64,000 bases of DNA from contig SMMW01000040.1 in the NCBI GenBank assembly GCA_004794655.1, forward strand, positions 434,001 through 498,000, given 5' to 3'. The DNA is from Marisa cornuarietis (Eukaryota; Mollusca; Gastropoda; Architaenioglossa; Ampullariidae). The position numbers and the translations under genes are program-made. How positions within the stretch are numbered: position 1 is the stretch's first letter; each line of letters opens with the position of its first letter. Positions 1 to 11,725 of this stretch are shown here, piece after piece. The notes below the pieces were generated by a model. That model was given only the letters and a program-made list of their open reading frames with translations. It was not told where the DNA came from and ran no database searches.

Positions 1-602
1 GTGTGTGCGTGCGTGCGATGAGACAGACAGAACAGACATTTATTTGAAAATGCACGGACTTGTATTACTGGACTGCTTGCAGACGATTATTATCAGTGAA
101 GTCATAGAACGAGGCTGGTTACAAATAGCTTCCGGTTTAGTCACGTTTCTGTTGCACTACTAGAATGAGGCTGGTGTATATAAGAAGCTTCCGGTCTATT
201 CACATTCATTGTTAAGGCTCGCCGAGACTAACAGCGGAGAACTTCGCAAGAGGCTCAGCGTTGGTCTCGGCAGACAGACAGCAATCCACCTATACACGTC
301 CGTGCAAAATGTATGCGTCTCTGATTTTGCCAATAACAAGTCAACGATTCTGTCTGTGTCAGGTATCATAGTTATTTGCGGTATTGTTTGATTAAGTTTA
401 AATTTTATAAGGACTAGTGTGGAAGAACGAGAGAGCGTGAGTGACGCGATCAGTTGTTCGGAAGACGTGAGTGAATGATGTAAAAATGTTGGAAAATGAC
501 GTGAGGGAGAGCGCGAGCGGGGGGGGGGGGGTGAGAGTCAGTTAGGGTGAAGGAAGGGCTTTAGGAAGAGAAACAGATTGTAGGGTAGGGATTAGGAAGA
601 AG

Positions 603-742
603 AATTAATAGAGTGAATTTAATGAGTAGGAATTAGTATAGTGAATTTAATGAGTAGGAATTAGTATAGTGAATTTAATGAGTAGGAATTAGTATAGTGA
701 ATTTAATGAGTAGGAATTAGTATAGTGAATTTAATGAGTAGG
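603..742. repeat. 28-bp minisatellite, five head-to-tail copies
   Basis: Five units of 28 bp follow one another exactly: 603-630 (diverged at its start), then 631-658, 659-686, 687-714 and 715-742, which are identical to each other. Each unit ends in the motif AATTTAATGAGTAGG. The identity of four copies suggests recent expansion. It is A/T- and purine-rich with no coding signal. Confidence 0.95.
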
Positions 743-1129
743 GCGTTAGGCATTCTTTTAGACATACAGACCAGGAAAGACTCAAATGGTAGGAATTTTC
801 TTATAATCTAGGTGTACGAATCGGTTTATAACGGTCTTTTCATTTGTGTATTTTCCGTGTTCTCTTCTTTTTATTTATAGTTATTAAAACAGATAGATTC
901 GTTTTAGACAAGTCATTCTTTTATTTTAATTTGTGTGAAAGAGCACGCATTTGTCCGACTCCGTGTATGTGTTGAATGGACTGAGTGACTGATACACTGC
1001 GCGGTGGTTGTGACAGTCTGGCTTCCGTACACATTGACCTTAATCCTCACTCCTCTCCTTTTCAGTACGCTTGTGCGACATAGCTCTATTCTCAACGCCT
1101 TCCTTCCTTCCTTCCTTCCTTCATCCGTG

Positions 1130-1303
1130 GGCGGCCCGGTCGCGCAACGGTTAGCGCGTGTCACCAGTACAGCGAAGGTTGGCTGTCCTGGGTTCAGCTG
1201 TCGTCCCGGACACGCTGTCGTTCTTTCTCTGCATGTCGCATGTGTTTACACGGCTGGCTGCCTTGCCGTGATATCTAGCCTTCGTTGCTGGCTCGGCGTT
1301 GAT
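1130..1303 (+). mobile_element. tRNA-derived SINE, copy 1
   Basis: This is a diverged copy of a family found at least four more times in the window. The head carries a Pol III A-box-like sequence (GCGCAACGGTTAGCGC), followed about 45 bp later by a degenerate B-box (GGGTTCAGCTG). The tail matches the other copies through the segment complementary to 'GCCGAGCCAGCAAC'. No clear target-site duplication is visible, and the element ends in a TA-rich stretch. Confidence 0.8.
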
Positions 1304-4031
1304 CTATATATATATATCCATATTAACACCATCTGTTGCACATATGAAATTATTATTGCGTGATTATTATTATCATCGATTTCCCCCTCCCTCCCTCTCC
1401 TCTTCCTTTTCCCCCCTCCCCTTTTAATTGCGAGCATCCTCTTCCCTTCTGTGCATGCGCATCCGCTCGCAAGTGTCTGTAACAAGTAACAGCCACTGAC
1501 CGTCATTTAACTAAACACTCGTCCTGTTTCCGTAAGGCCACAATACTCGGCAACGGCGCACCCATGTACTTCACATCCCCACTCGTTTACTCACAATTAA
1601 GCAGGCATGGACACGAATTATTATAAGTTCTTGGGTGCCAAACTGTCTACACGCCTACTGACAATTAAAGTCCCTATTCAAAAGTCTGATATGGTTCATG
1701 TGTTTGGCACGAAACCAATATATCCTGTCTGCACCATCTGTTCATACGCAGTAATAACGGTCGAGCTGAATACACGTTTTATTTTTCAACAGGTTGCTCG
1801 TAGAAATAAGTGTGTTAATTGAAAACAATTCTGGGTCTTTGCCCACGTGGCGTGTCCTTCGTGCCAATACCTGCTGGATCACATGACCTGAATGAGCAGT
1901 CCATCAGAAATATAAAGTCCGTGATCAAGCATACATTTATGCGAGAATGCGTGCGGCTGTTTCCTGCGGAATCTCGTCTGCCACAGGCTGTTCACAGCCG
2001 GTGAAGAGACAAGAGGACAGCGTTCAGAGTACAGCCTCTAGGGGAGGGGACCGTTATTGTGGGTCATGATCGCTGAGTACGCAGTGCAGCTATAGCTAGC
2101 GCACAATGCATGTCGGAGCAAGTCAAACTGTCCTCGTGAAGTTCTGCAATGTTTACCTTATTTTAGCGATAATAACGACGAGACAGAGACGACGAAGACG
2201 ACGATGATCATGATAATGAGCAGGAGGACTAAAAGCTGTGTAGATTTACTCCCTTTCTGACGCGCGTTTACAACCCCGAACATGGAAAGTGGTCCTTGAA
2301 TGGTTCTCTACACCATTGTTAAGTTGGAGGCAAGCATAACTTTCTTACAAATTTTAAGTCTGCAGTGGGAGGAATTCTTGGATTTTGTAAGGTGATGTGG
2401 TGTCGGGTGGGAGCGAGAGAAGGCTTAAGAGCACCCTGATGTTCGAGATCACACTGAATACCTGTCTGTGTTTCCAGCTGTGGAGTACCCATCCCTGCGA
2501 CACGCTGCACGCATTAACCGTAGGCGGCATCACACCCCTCATGTTCTCTCTGATGGCGCAATGCCCACCTACCTGTTGACGATCCTGGGATGTGTGGATC
2601 CGGTTTCTCTCTCAACTCCTGCATTGCGACATCAGTGAATCAAGGGCACGGTTTAGATCAACTGCTGCCTCTTTGACCAGTCTTGTCCATGACAATAGGC
2701 GTGCTCTTCTTGAGGACACGCGAATTATCTTGTTCACGTCCTACTCCACCATTTAACATAACAACAGAGAAGCCAAAGTTATCCACCTAATCTCTAATTC
2801 TGCACACCCAATTTAGCAGCAATTAATATTGTAGCAAAATATTTTACAAGCGAAAACATGCTGATACTAATTGGCAGAATCGGGGAGAGAGAGAGAGAAA
2901 GAAAGGATACAGCAACCTTCCAAGAGTTTATGATGATCTGGACGAGTGAAGCATGCCATAGACTATAGAGCATGCTTTGTCCCCGTCCCCTCTCGGTCCA
3001 GTATCAGATAAAAAAAACTTGTCAAACGAAACCAGCGGCCGTTGTTAATTTTAAAATGTGATGAGATGGAAGTAGGGAATTATTGTGAAAATATAATTTT
3101 AAAAATACTAAGATATTAAAGAAGAAAAGAAGAAAATAATATTTAATAATAACTGCTTCCAAATTAACGTAGTAAGTAAACGGGAAAGGGTTTTTAGGGA
3201 CCCACGTACTTATGGTCACAGGCGGCCGCCTACGCACATCACCTCATTGCCTCCTCCTCGCCGCCTTTACTCCTTTGCAACATCACAGAAGAGAGAGAGA
3301 GAGAGGTGAGTCTACCTATAGTTTCAAATTTATGCACCGAAGAAGTGGTAGATATTTGGTATTCGCTTAATTTCTCCTGTACTTCATGCGATCATACATG
3401 TGAACAGACACACATACATCATGCACGCGTCTGATATTTATATTCACAAATGTAGGTCAAGTGTTGGACAGGTCATGTTTACTCTTTGAGGTAGAGAGAG
3501 AATCGCTACCCATCAAAACGACGACCAGTTTAACTACTTCGTCGATCTACAGTGAACGACAGGAATATTTTCAGCAGTGACTGGGTGAAAAATAAGAGGG
3601 CCACTCCCCTTCCCAGTGAGCATTGCGAGCAATAATACTACTGCCATTATCATAGAGCGGCACTCTGAGGCAAGAAAAGCGAGACACCACTCCGCTCCAC
3701 TGACGGCGCAAGCACTCGTAACATTAACTCCGGTTGGTAAGTAAGTTGTATAGTATCTCTGTACCTTTCTAGAGTGTTAATTATAAAGAGAGTGGCTTTT
3801 GTGTATTAGATCGCTGTGTTGATGCCCTGTACTCTTTGTATCCTTTGTACCATGCATGTGCTTCAAGGTGTCAGTCGGACTGATCCACGATCACACAGGA
3901 ATAAGCGGTGTCGTGGAAAACGTATCTCTCTTGAGCACAGTTAGAAATGTACGACGTGAAAAAATATTATCTCACTGCTAAATTAAGATATGAGGAAATA
4001 TTACTTATATTTATTGAAATAGATCTCTCTC

Positions 4032-4036
<5 letters not shown>

Positions 4037-4104
<68 letters not shown>
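4037..4104. repeat. (CA)n microsatellite
   Basis: A pure CA dinucleotide run of about 68 bp preceded by a CT run. It creates spurious poly His-Thr and Cys-Val reading frames on both strands that are not genes. A second GT/GCGC run lies at 4229-4263. Confidence 0.97.
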
Positions 4105-4106
<2 letters not shown>

Positions 4107-4229
4107 GCTGCTTCGAAACCTTAATAAAATTAAGGGTGTGAGAATTCCGAATGTCAAGAGATTTCCTGGCATTGTAGCGAGAGAAGCCTGTGACTTGTGA
4201 CGATAGCAATTGACTCGTGCGGGCGTGCA

Positions 4230-4263
<34 letters not shown>

Positions 4264-7200
4264 CACTCGCCTTTTTTCTGTGACTGCTGTGTCTTTCTCA
4301 TTGTCTTCCTTTGTTTCTGTTTTAGTTACTGGGTTTTTTTTTTTACTGTGTGCCTGTTTGTCTCTTTGCTTGTGTGTGGTTTTCAATGACTCTTTCAATG
4401 ATTCTTTCTAGTGTGATAGAAGACGGCCATGATTACGATCCTGATGGGGTATTTGACGACTACCATGATTCGGGTGGTGCGAATGAAAGGGCTATGCACT
4501 GTATACTTTTTATGATTTTCGTGATGCATATGTAACCAGCACGTTTGTACCTGATGGCTACATAAGGGGTGGGCTAGCTGCTGCACAAGAACACACAAGA
4601 TGGAATTTTGCTGCATACTGTCAATTTTATTAGATCACTCGGCGGCCGGCCTGCCTTCTCTCCACTCTCTCTTCTAAAATCACAAAAAGCCCCCGACTAC
4701 TTCAAAACTACACTATTTATCACTCCTCGGTCGAAACCGTCCCTTTCTCTTCCCATGGTCTGGTTACGCAGCTTCAGCCAGTCCCTGAACCATCGCGGGC
4801 ATTGTTACCCCACCCGCTCCAGGGTCCTATAGGCCAGACTTCATGTGTTTGAGGGCGTGTGTAAGTGTGTGCATGTGTGTGCGCGCACGCGTACGATGAT
4901 TGTGTGTGAATGTCGGTGCGCCTGGATGTACGTGCGCATGTGTGTACGCGTGTGATGACCGCATGTACGTGTGCGAGTGTGTACGTGTTCGTGTACGACA
5001 GTCCGACGGTTCACGGTCAGTGCCCTCCTAAGTGGGTCAGGCGACCTTGCGACCCGCTAGAACAATAGGTTAGTACACCCGCAGCCGGCTTGAGATAGGG
5101 ACAGTAAGGTGGCCGTTCGACCGCTACCCTCTTACAACAATAAAAATTACACAGTACACTACTAGAGTGCTACACATATAAAAGAGGCAATAGTCTGCAT
5201 CAGCATAAGCACGTACACCAAAAAAAAAAAAAAAAATGGCCGTCACCATCTCATCTCGTGTTACGCACAGACAAGACGAAAACAGTGATTCATTCTCAGA
5301 ATGTCAAGGACCTTGAGTTAGGGTCCCAAACAAGAGCAGTCTCACCACGGACCTTCATCCGTGGTCTCACAGTACGTCTCCACTTCACTACGCAGTGTGT
5401 TTTGTGTGGGATGGAAGCTGGTTGCAGTGGTATGTAGGTCAGCAAGCCAACCATGCAAATCGGATGTACAATCCCTCCCACCCCCTCACACGCACACACA
5501 CATTACACACATTACACACAAGCCCTCTAGGCACGCCCCTTATCATTGCTTTGCTGCTGTTACCCCGCATTCTCCATCAACGCTTTCTGGGACACGAAGA
5601 CGTGAAGGTAGGCTTAGTCCTTTCGTGAAAAACACATGCTCGTTTCACTACTAGCTGTTCTTTTGACAATGTGATTTTTTTTTATCATATTTCTAATTTT
5701 TGCCGGTTCGACTGCCGTAAATACTTGAGGCGACGCATTTTCGAAAGTCATATAATATCTTCCCATTCAATTGTATTGATCACACATGCCAACTGATAAA
5801 TGCAGACCATAAATCAATACATATACGCAATCATTACATAATAAACATATTCACACTCAATTCAGGCTTAATATACAATAACTGCAGTACAGGACTAATT
5901 TATCTAACAAAAAAATGATCAGATAGACGTGAGGACAAGTGCACTCAAAACGCGACCATCTGTCCTTCCAAACGCACCTGTCTCCCTAGCGTTGTCCTCA
6001 TCGATTTCTTTTCACGTTTTCTAGAAAATGTGAACCTTAGTATGTCTGTCTAGAGGTTGTCAGCGCCATATGTAGGTAAAGGGGGTTCACAACATTCGTG
6101 TCTACGTGTGGATTTATCACCTGTGGGTAGAGGGGTTTTATCACCTGTATGTAGAGGTAGTGGGTATCATTATCTGTGTTTGGTAACATGAATGCTTTTC
6201 CATCCATAAAAGTCTCGCATATGTCACAAATAGTCTTTGGAATTTAAGAGCAATTTTACGTTTAGAAAGGTGACACGACCGTTGCTTTACACCGGCCAAA
6301 AGACTGTAAATGCCCCATGGCCTACATACTTCCATGAAGGCGTGAAGAGTAAAGTGACTTACCCCGCCCTGTCAAAAGCCTAATATGAGATTCCAACACG
6401 TACGCGAGCTTTTGCTGTGAGGCCAAGCAGAAAGCTTCTGGACACATTTTAGGATGACCGCATCTACTATGAGGTGACATGCGTGATAATGGCGGAGCAG
6501 AAACAAAACATTTGACACATACGCGCTGTTATGTCGTCCAGTGAAATATTCCAGGGTTCTTGCGCTTATCCAGTAGGAGATAATTCCATTACTTTCCCTT
6601 CACAAATTTTTGACTCAAGAGTTTATTAAAGAACGGAAACCCATCCCCTTTTTCTACCAGTGACCCAAACCGCCCACTGGGGGTCTGTAACTTGTCGCCG
6701 AGCGAAGTAATGCGAGGTATGGGCGTGGGTCTTTAAGCCACCCTGACTTTGTTTATTATCCATTTTTTCTGTGGCTTTCTTAACAATGTGGCAGTTTACC
6801 GAAGTCTCTTTATATTGTTCTTCGTGTTTACCTAAGTACTTACGATGATACAGTTTTAGTACACTTGCAGCTTTGAAGACAATTTTGATAACATCTGATA
6901 ATAAGAATAAAATTGAGGCCATGTTGGTATGTAAGGTCGATATTTGTCATCCAATGATCATAGTAACATTACTGCTCATGTTATTGCGAGACTGACGTTT
7001 CATTGCTTGTTTACTTATTGTTCTTTTGTTTTATTTTTGTGGTTTTGTTGGATTTTTTTCCTTTTGTTTGTGTTTTCCTCGTTTTGCTGCTTCTTAATTT
7101 TTGTTTGTTTTTTTTAGTTGGTATTGATTTTTGTGTTTCTTAAGCACAAAGTAATGTTTTATTATTTTTTCCCTGTTGACCATAGGCAAGACTTATTTGA

Positions 7201-7483
7201 ATCGTCCATCACGCGAAAACGATAGGTCATTGCAGGGTTTGCAAGTCAATAATGTGTGTAAATACGCCGCCATGAAACTGTCACTGACAAAAATATATTC
7301 GAACTACGTAGCTCATGGACTAGAGTCACTAGACTCCTAATAATCTTAAGTGTGCAGTTTTCTCTGCGTCGTGTACCTTGTTCTGCTTATGGGTTACTAC
7401 AAATAGGATCAGATATCCAGGGTTTGTCTGAAATAATCTTCTGTGTGTTATGTGCTTTTGGACAAAAGGACACCCGCTTCCCC

Positions 7484-7485
<2 letters not shown>

Positions 7486-7546
<61 letters not shown>
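7486..7546. repeat. (AC)n microsatellite
   Basis: An uninterrupted AC run of about 61 bp followed by GATATATAG. It is non-coding. Confidence 0.97.
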
Positions 7547-7548
<2 letters not shown>

Positions 7549-8347
7549 TATATAGTACTCACAGAGAGGAGGGGAAGAAAGAGAGGGAGAGACGACAGAT
7601 TCAACTTACAGCCTACCTACCTTGTAATTTTACTCCCTGTCAACTCTACCCTTGTCTCGTTCGGAGCAGCTATCATTTCTATTTATAGCAGGCAAAGCAC
7701 TGTCTTGTATTACGTTTCGAGAGGAGGGGTGGCTTTTTTTAAAAATCTCTTTGAGGAAAATTGTTCACACCCTTAGGAATAATGCTGCAACAATCAGTGT
7801 ACTGTAATTTTCAAACTTTCTTTTACTTTGTACTTTTAGCAGCACATTCTTTTGATATAAATTCCCTCTTTTTATCTTTCGTACATCTTTTTGGTATGAT
7901 TTATGATAGGACGACGTTACACCAACCACCACAGTATAATTTTGCAACAATTATTTATTTCCAGATTTTGAAAATCAGAACGAGATCATATCGATTATTT
8001 TCAAGTTCAAACTCATTATTTTTTATCTTTTCTCTCCTGTCTACAGATCTATTCATCAGTCCATCCATACATCCTCCCTCCACCTAATCAAGCAAGAATC
8101 CGTCGATACACCCGTTCTATTATTACATCCTTGAACCTTTCAATCACTCAAACAGCCAGTCTCAAATTTTATTGCACCTTTGTTTTGCCTTTTTGCTGAA
8201 CGTTTTCTTTTTAGATAAACGGACAGCACTTTCAAAGAAAAGTAATATTTGTGGATTGTATGCGTCACATCATTTTGTTTGTTACAGTAAGCCACACAGC
8301 TTTCAGGTCCTTCGGCAAAGCTTGGATTCTGCGAGGTGTTGAACAAA

Positions 8348-11026
8348 ATGTCCTATTATCCGAACAACCCGTCATACGCTGCAGACCCAAAAGATATTCA
8401 TCTTCAGGTACAGGAAAGAAACACGATAAAGATTCTTGACTCAGATGGGCTTTATATTGTAGCCCTTGTTGAACTCTTCTGTAGCTGGGTATACCATGAC
8501 TTTGATGGACTACCGATAAATGTCTGCGATTGATAAGCCCTTTAGAATGAGCCCCGGATGTTTTGGGTAAAACTTCATCTAACGAACGTCCGAGCTAGTG
8601 ATTTTCTCTGTAATCAGCTGTTTATTTTATTTATTTATTTTTGTAAACTATGAAACGATATGCGAAAGAAGAGTTAATGAAAATGACCTACGAAAATCGC
8701 TAAAAACTAAAGCAGATACCACGAAGTCGGATGGTTTAGTCATCAAAGTAAATAATTTAATACTGGTACCAAAGTAATAAATCTGTTAGACCTTCAATTT
8801 TCTTTGGCTTTCTGCTGCCCATTGTTCACTGGCTGCTTGTCCTAATTCCGAACCGAGAAGATTAAAAAAAGTGACACGCGCTGACAAAATTAGTATTCAA
8901 ACGTTTGGTTGTTTGTCCCTCATCAGTTTAATCTGCTGTCTGTCTATTTGAAAGTCCGACTACAGATACGGAGGGTCACAGCCCGTTGTGACGCAGCCAT
9001 TGACGTCAACTAGTAACACTACAGTCGTCATCAACCAGACGGCAGCGTATCAACCGATGCGGACGTGGTCCACCGACATGTGTGGTTGCTGCGAGGACGT
9101 AGGAATCTGTGAGTACCTCGTCATCAGGCTAAGTCACGGCTGTGTGGCTTTAGTTTTGTTTAACTGTTACTGTTTGTCGTGAACCTTGGGGAATGGGTAC
9201 ACAAAATAGACAAAGGTGCCGTAATCGAACCCCTGCCCTCAGGCTGATTACACTTTCGATGCTTACTTCACCCCCGCCGACATGTACGCCAAACACTTAC
9301 ATTAGATTGCTAGCAAACATATTACAATCTGACTCTGAGCCCCCAGCGTACGTCCCCAATGACCAACTCAAACAATTTAGTGTAATAAAGAGATTATTAT
9401 TAAACTGAGATTTTTACAACATATTACAGAAGATTCAATCACTTCAAATATTCTGAATACATGTATGACTAGCCTCCTAAGGCTCCCGTTTACAATTCCT
9501 TATCTCTGATCCAAGTTACGTGAGTCACTGCCTATCCGTAATTACCACATACAGCACACTACACCAGTTCGACACACTGTGGAATCCGGCGTTGATATCC
9601 TTGCTAATCGTACCTGGCTTCACACGAGCACGAGCAAAGAGACCCGAGACACGTCCCTTGCATCATCACGTGTCTCTCCCGTCACCTCTAGGCCGTAGCT
9701 ACTGTCTAGAGCCTAACAGCACCTAATGAGAGGACCAAGACTTATCCACCAGCCTCGAGTATCTGCTGTTTGCCACTAATTTTTTTTTAATTGGTGTTTT
9801 ACGCCGAGCCAGCAACTAAGGCTATATCACGGCAAGGCAGCCAGCCCTGTAAACAGATGCCACATGCAGAGAAAGAACAGCGTGCCCGAGACGAGAACTG
9901 AACCCAGGACAGCCAACCTTCACTGTATTGGTGACAGGCGCTAACCGTTGCGCCACCGGACCGCCTCTGTTTGCCACTAAACCGCTACTGAGCAGCTGAA
10001 GCCTCTGTTACAGGTCTGCGCACTTTTAAGGTCTTGCTGGAGTAGCGACGATTCCAACTCTCAGCAGAGGATCTGATATCAGCCACCTTGATCAGTCTCT
10101 TTTACATTCTCCCGCGAGAGCTAAGTGTCAGGTTTTTCGACCGTCATGAAGTTAAATCCTCAACTTCGGGGATCATCGTCTCTCACGATTGGTCAAGCAT
10201 ACTACACACTCTCTCCCAGCCATTCTGTTACCTAGCTAGTTCCAATCACTTACCTAGTTAGCACATGGCAATAAGGGCAAGTCTACTGTCCATCGTTCCC
10301 CCCCCCCTTACTTCCCTCCTCCCACAAAACAGGGGAATGATGCAGCACCAAGTCGAGCTTCCTATTCACTACCTGTGTTCGCCCTTTTAGCAATAAAATC
10401 GAATGTGATTGTCCCAGGCTACGACCGCAAACAGCCAGCGGACGTCCGCTGTTCTCAGGGAAGATAACAACATCAAGACGGTCCTAGTCCCTGTCCCTCC
10501 CGATGGCCTGGCGCCACCAGAGGGCGACCGCTGTGTTCCCCGACGTAACGCCACTTAGCAGCTACCCGTTCTCACCCTGCGTGCGTCCGTTTAACCGCGT
10601 GTTCGCTTTACTTGTGCAGAAGGCAGATGTGTGGCACCAACGTTAGAGTTCTACTCCCAGTTATCTCATGACACTGTTGTTACTGTTGTTTTTGTTGATC
10701 TGTTTACAGTATGTTTGCAAGTATATGCGTATTTTGCCTGAACACATGAAATTATCGAGCGTGCAAAATTACATAAAACAACACTCACTTGTAAATGTTT
10801 TAGGCTGCTGCGTCGTCTTCTGTGATGTCTGCGCCGCCGTCAAGCTGTCGCGGGATATGGGAGAGCACACCTGTGTACCCTGCTGCGTCCCTGGCTGGCT
10901 TATCGTTCTTAGAACAAAGCTTCGAATGCAGCAGAACATTCAGGTCAGAGCCAGGGCCGGTGCCCTGCAAAGAAAGGTCGCTAAGCTAGCTTCGAGTCTT
11001 TATTATCTTCTCCTCTGCTTCCTTCC

Positions 11027-11065
<39 letters not shown>

Positions 11066-11543
11066 TCCACACCCACAAAATGTTCCAGGTGATACAATGG
11101 CTTCGTAATCGTTAATTTACATAAATATATGTTCTGCTCTCCCACTTCCGAGGTTTAACATTTCCTAATGGACAACACGATCTGTAGAATACCAGATCAA
11201 GTTTCTTCATAAAGCGCCACTGACCCCCCCAACATTGACATCTCAACTTGCTCATGTACTCTCTGGAAAACCAATGCATGATCATTATCACTATGTAGTA
11301 TTTGTGTGTGTGTGTGTGTGTGTGTGTGTGGTGTTTTTTTTTTTCAATAGAGACCTCTGATCAAACTCCGGTTTTTTAGTGCTGTAAAGAACTGTCACAC
11401 ATATATATATATATTGCTGTTGTTGCGTACAGGGTACAGTCATGGATGACTGCTGCAAAACCGTTTTCTGCGGCTACTGTGTTCTGTGTCAGATGATGCG
11501 AGAAGTAAAACAACTGAGGAATTCGGGCGTCAAACTGTCGTAA
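8348..11543 (+). CDS. PLAC8/cornifelin-like cysteine-rich protein, four exons
   Basis: Coding exons are 8348-8407, 8982-9108, 10804-10943 and 11433-11543. All introns are GT-AG, all phases agree, and the product is 145 aa. An alternative acceptor 27 bp upstream (exon 2 from 8955) is also in phase and would add nine residues. Exon 1 starts at an ATG and encodes a Tyr/Pro/Asn-rich head (MSYYPNNPSY). The PLAC8 domain runs from about residue 49 to 135. It has the family pattern of a W-S-T entry, clustered Cys (54, 56, 57, 63-65, 69, 72), the central CVPCCVPGW-type block (86-94), the basic LRTKLR segment (98-103), and the closing DDCCKTVFCGYCVLCQMMRE-type block (114-133). PLAC8 proteins are short and Cys-rich. 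Members have been linked to membrane or cell-surface regulation, size control and metal handling, so the exact function here is unknown. A SINE sits antisense in the second intron. Confidence 0.9.
9766..9980 (-). mobile_element. Full-length tRNA-derived SINE with 14-bp target-site duplications
   Basis: The element occupies 9780-9966 on the minus strand and is flanked by perfect direct repeats CTGTTTGCCACTAA at 9766-9779 and 9967-9980. Reading the minus strand, it begins with a tRNA-like head (GGCGGTCCGGTGGCGCAACG, an A-box). A degenerate B-box follows, then a conserved tail ending in AAAACACCAATT and a short A-run. This copy defines the family's length, about 187 bp. It lies in an intron of the PLAC8-like gene, antisense to it. 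Confidence 0.93.
10514..10528 (+). promoter_or_regulatory. CTCF-core-like site
   Basis: The 15-mer CCACCAGAGGGCGAC fits the bilaterian CTCF core at nearly every constrained position. It lies in the second intron of the PLAC8-like gene. The motif match is seen directly. Binding, and any insulator role between this gene and the minus-strand genes to its right, is inferred. Confidence 0.4.
11303..11330. repeat. (GT)n microsatellite
   Basis: A short GT run of about 28 bp followed by a T run, in the last intron of the PLAC8-like gene about 100 bp before its final exon. A (TA)n run at 11401-11413 follows, just ahead of the acceptor. Confidence 0.9.
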
Positions 11544-11719
11544 GGGCATCTGACAGAAACCGTCTTGCTGACTGTGCGACCATAATCAAGAATGATAATA
11601 GACAACTAATAGACAGCTAGAGTTAGTTGTCACTGTAATCATTCCAGTATATTTGAGTCTATATTTCCCAACAGTTTTCTCTCTGTTTTTTCTCTTTAAT
11701 CGCAGAGACGCTGCTCTCT

Positions 11720-11725
11720 AATAAA
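11720..11725 (+). terminator. Poly(A) signal of the PLAC8-like gene
   Basis: AATAAA on the + strand 177 bp after the TAA stop. It is the first canonical signal downstream and fits a short 3' UTR. Confidence 0.65.

Larger units (their letters stand above)
1..8347. other. Intergenic region, no supported gene
   Basis: No open reading frame here shows a recognisable domain or a convincing set of splice sites. The stretch holds a 28-bp tandem repeat (603-742), a tRNA-derived SINE (about 1130-1303), CTTC and pyrimidine-rich runs near 1100 and 1380-1420, long CA tracts at 4037-4104 and 7486-7546, and GT-rich, CpG-containing low-complexity DNA around 4855-4990. Any unmapped 5' exon or promoter of the PLAC8-like gene would lie at the right-hand end. 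Confidence 0.5.

Noticed and set aside
4011..4411. Frames rich in Cys-Val or His-Thr
   Set aside because: Direct translations of CA/GT dinucleotide runs. The same applies to similar frames at 7.4, 15.9, 25.4, 33.4, 39.3, 54.9, 60.4-60.7, 61.5 and 63.3 kb.
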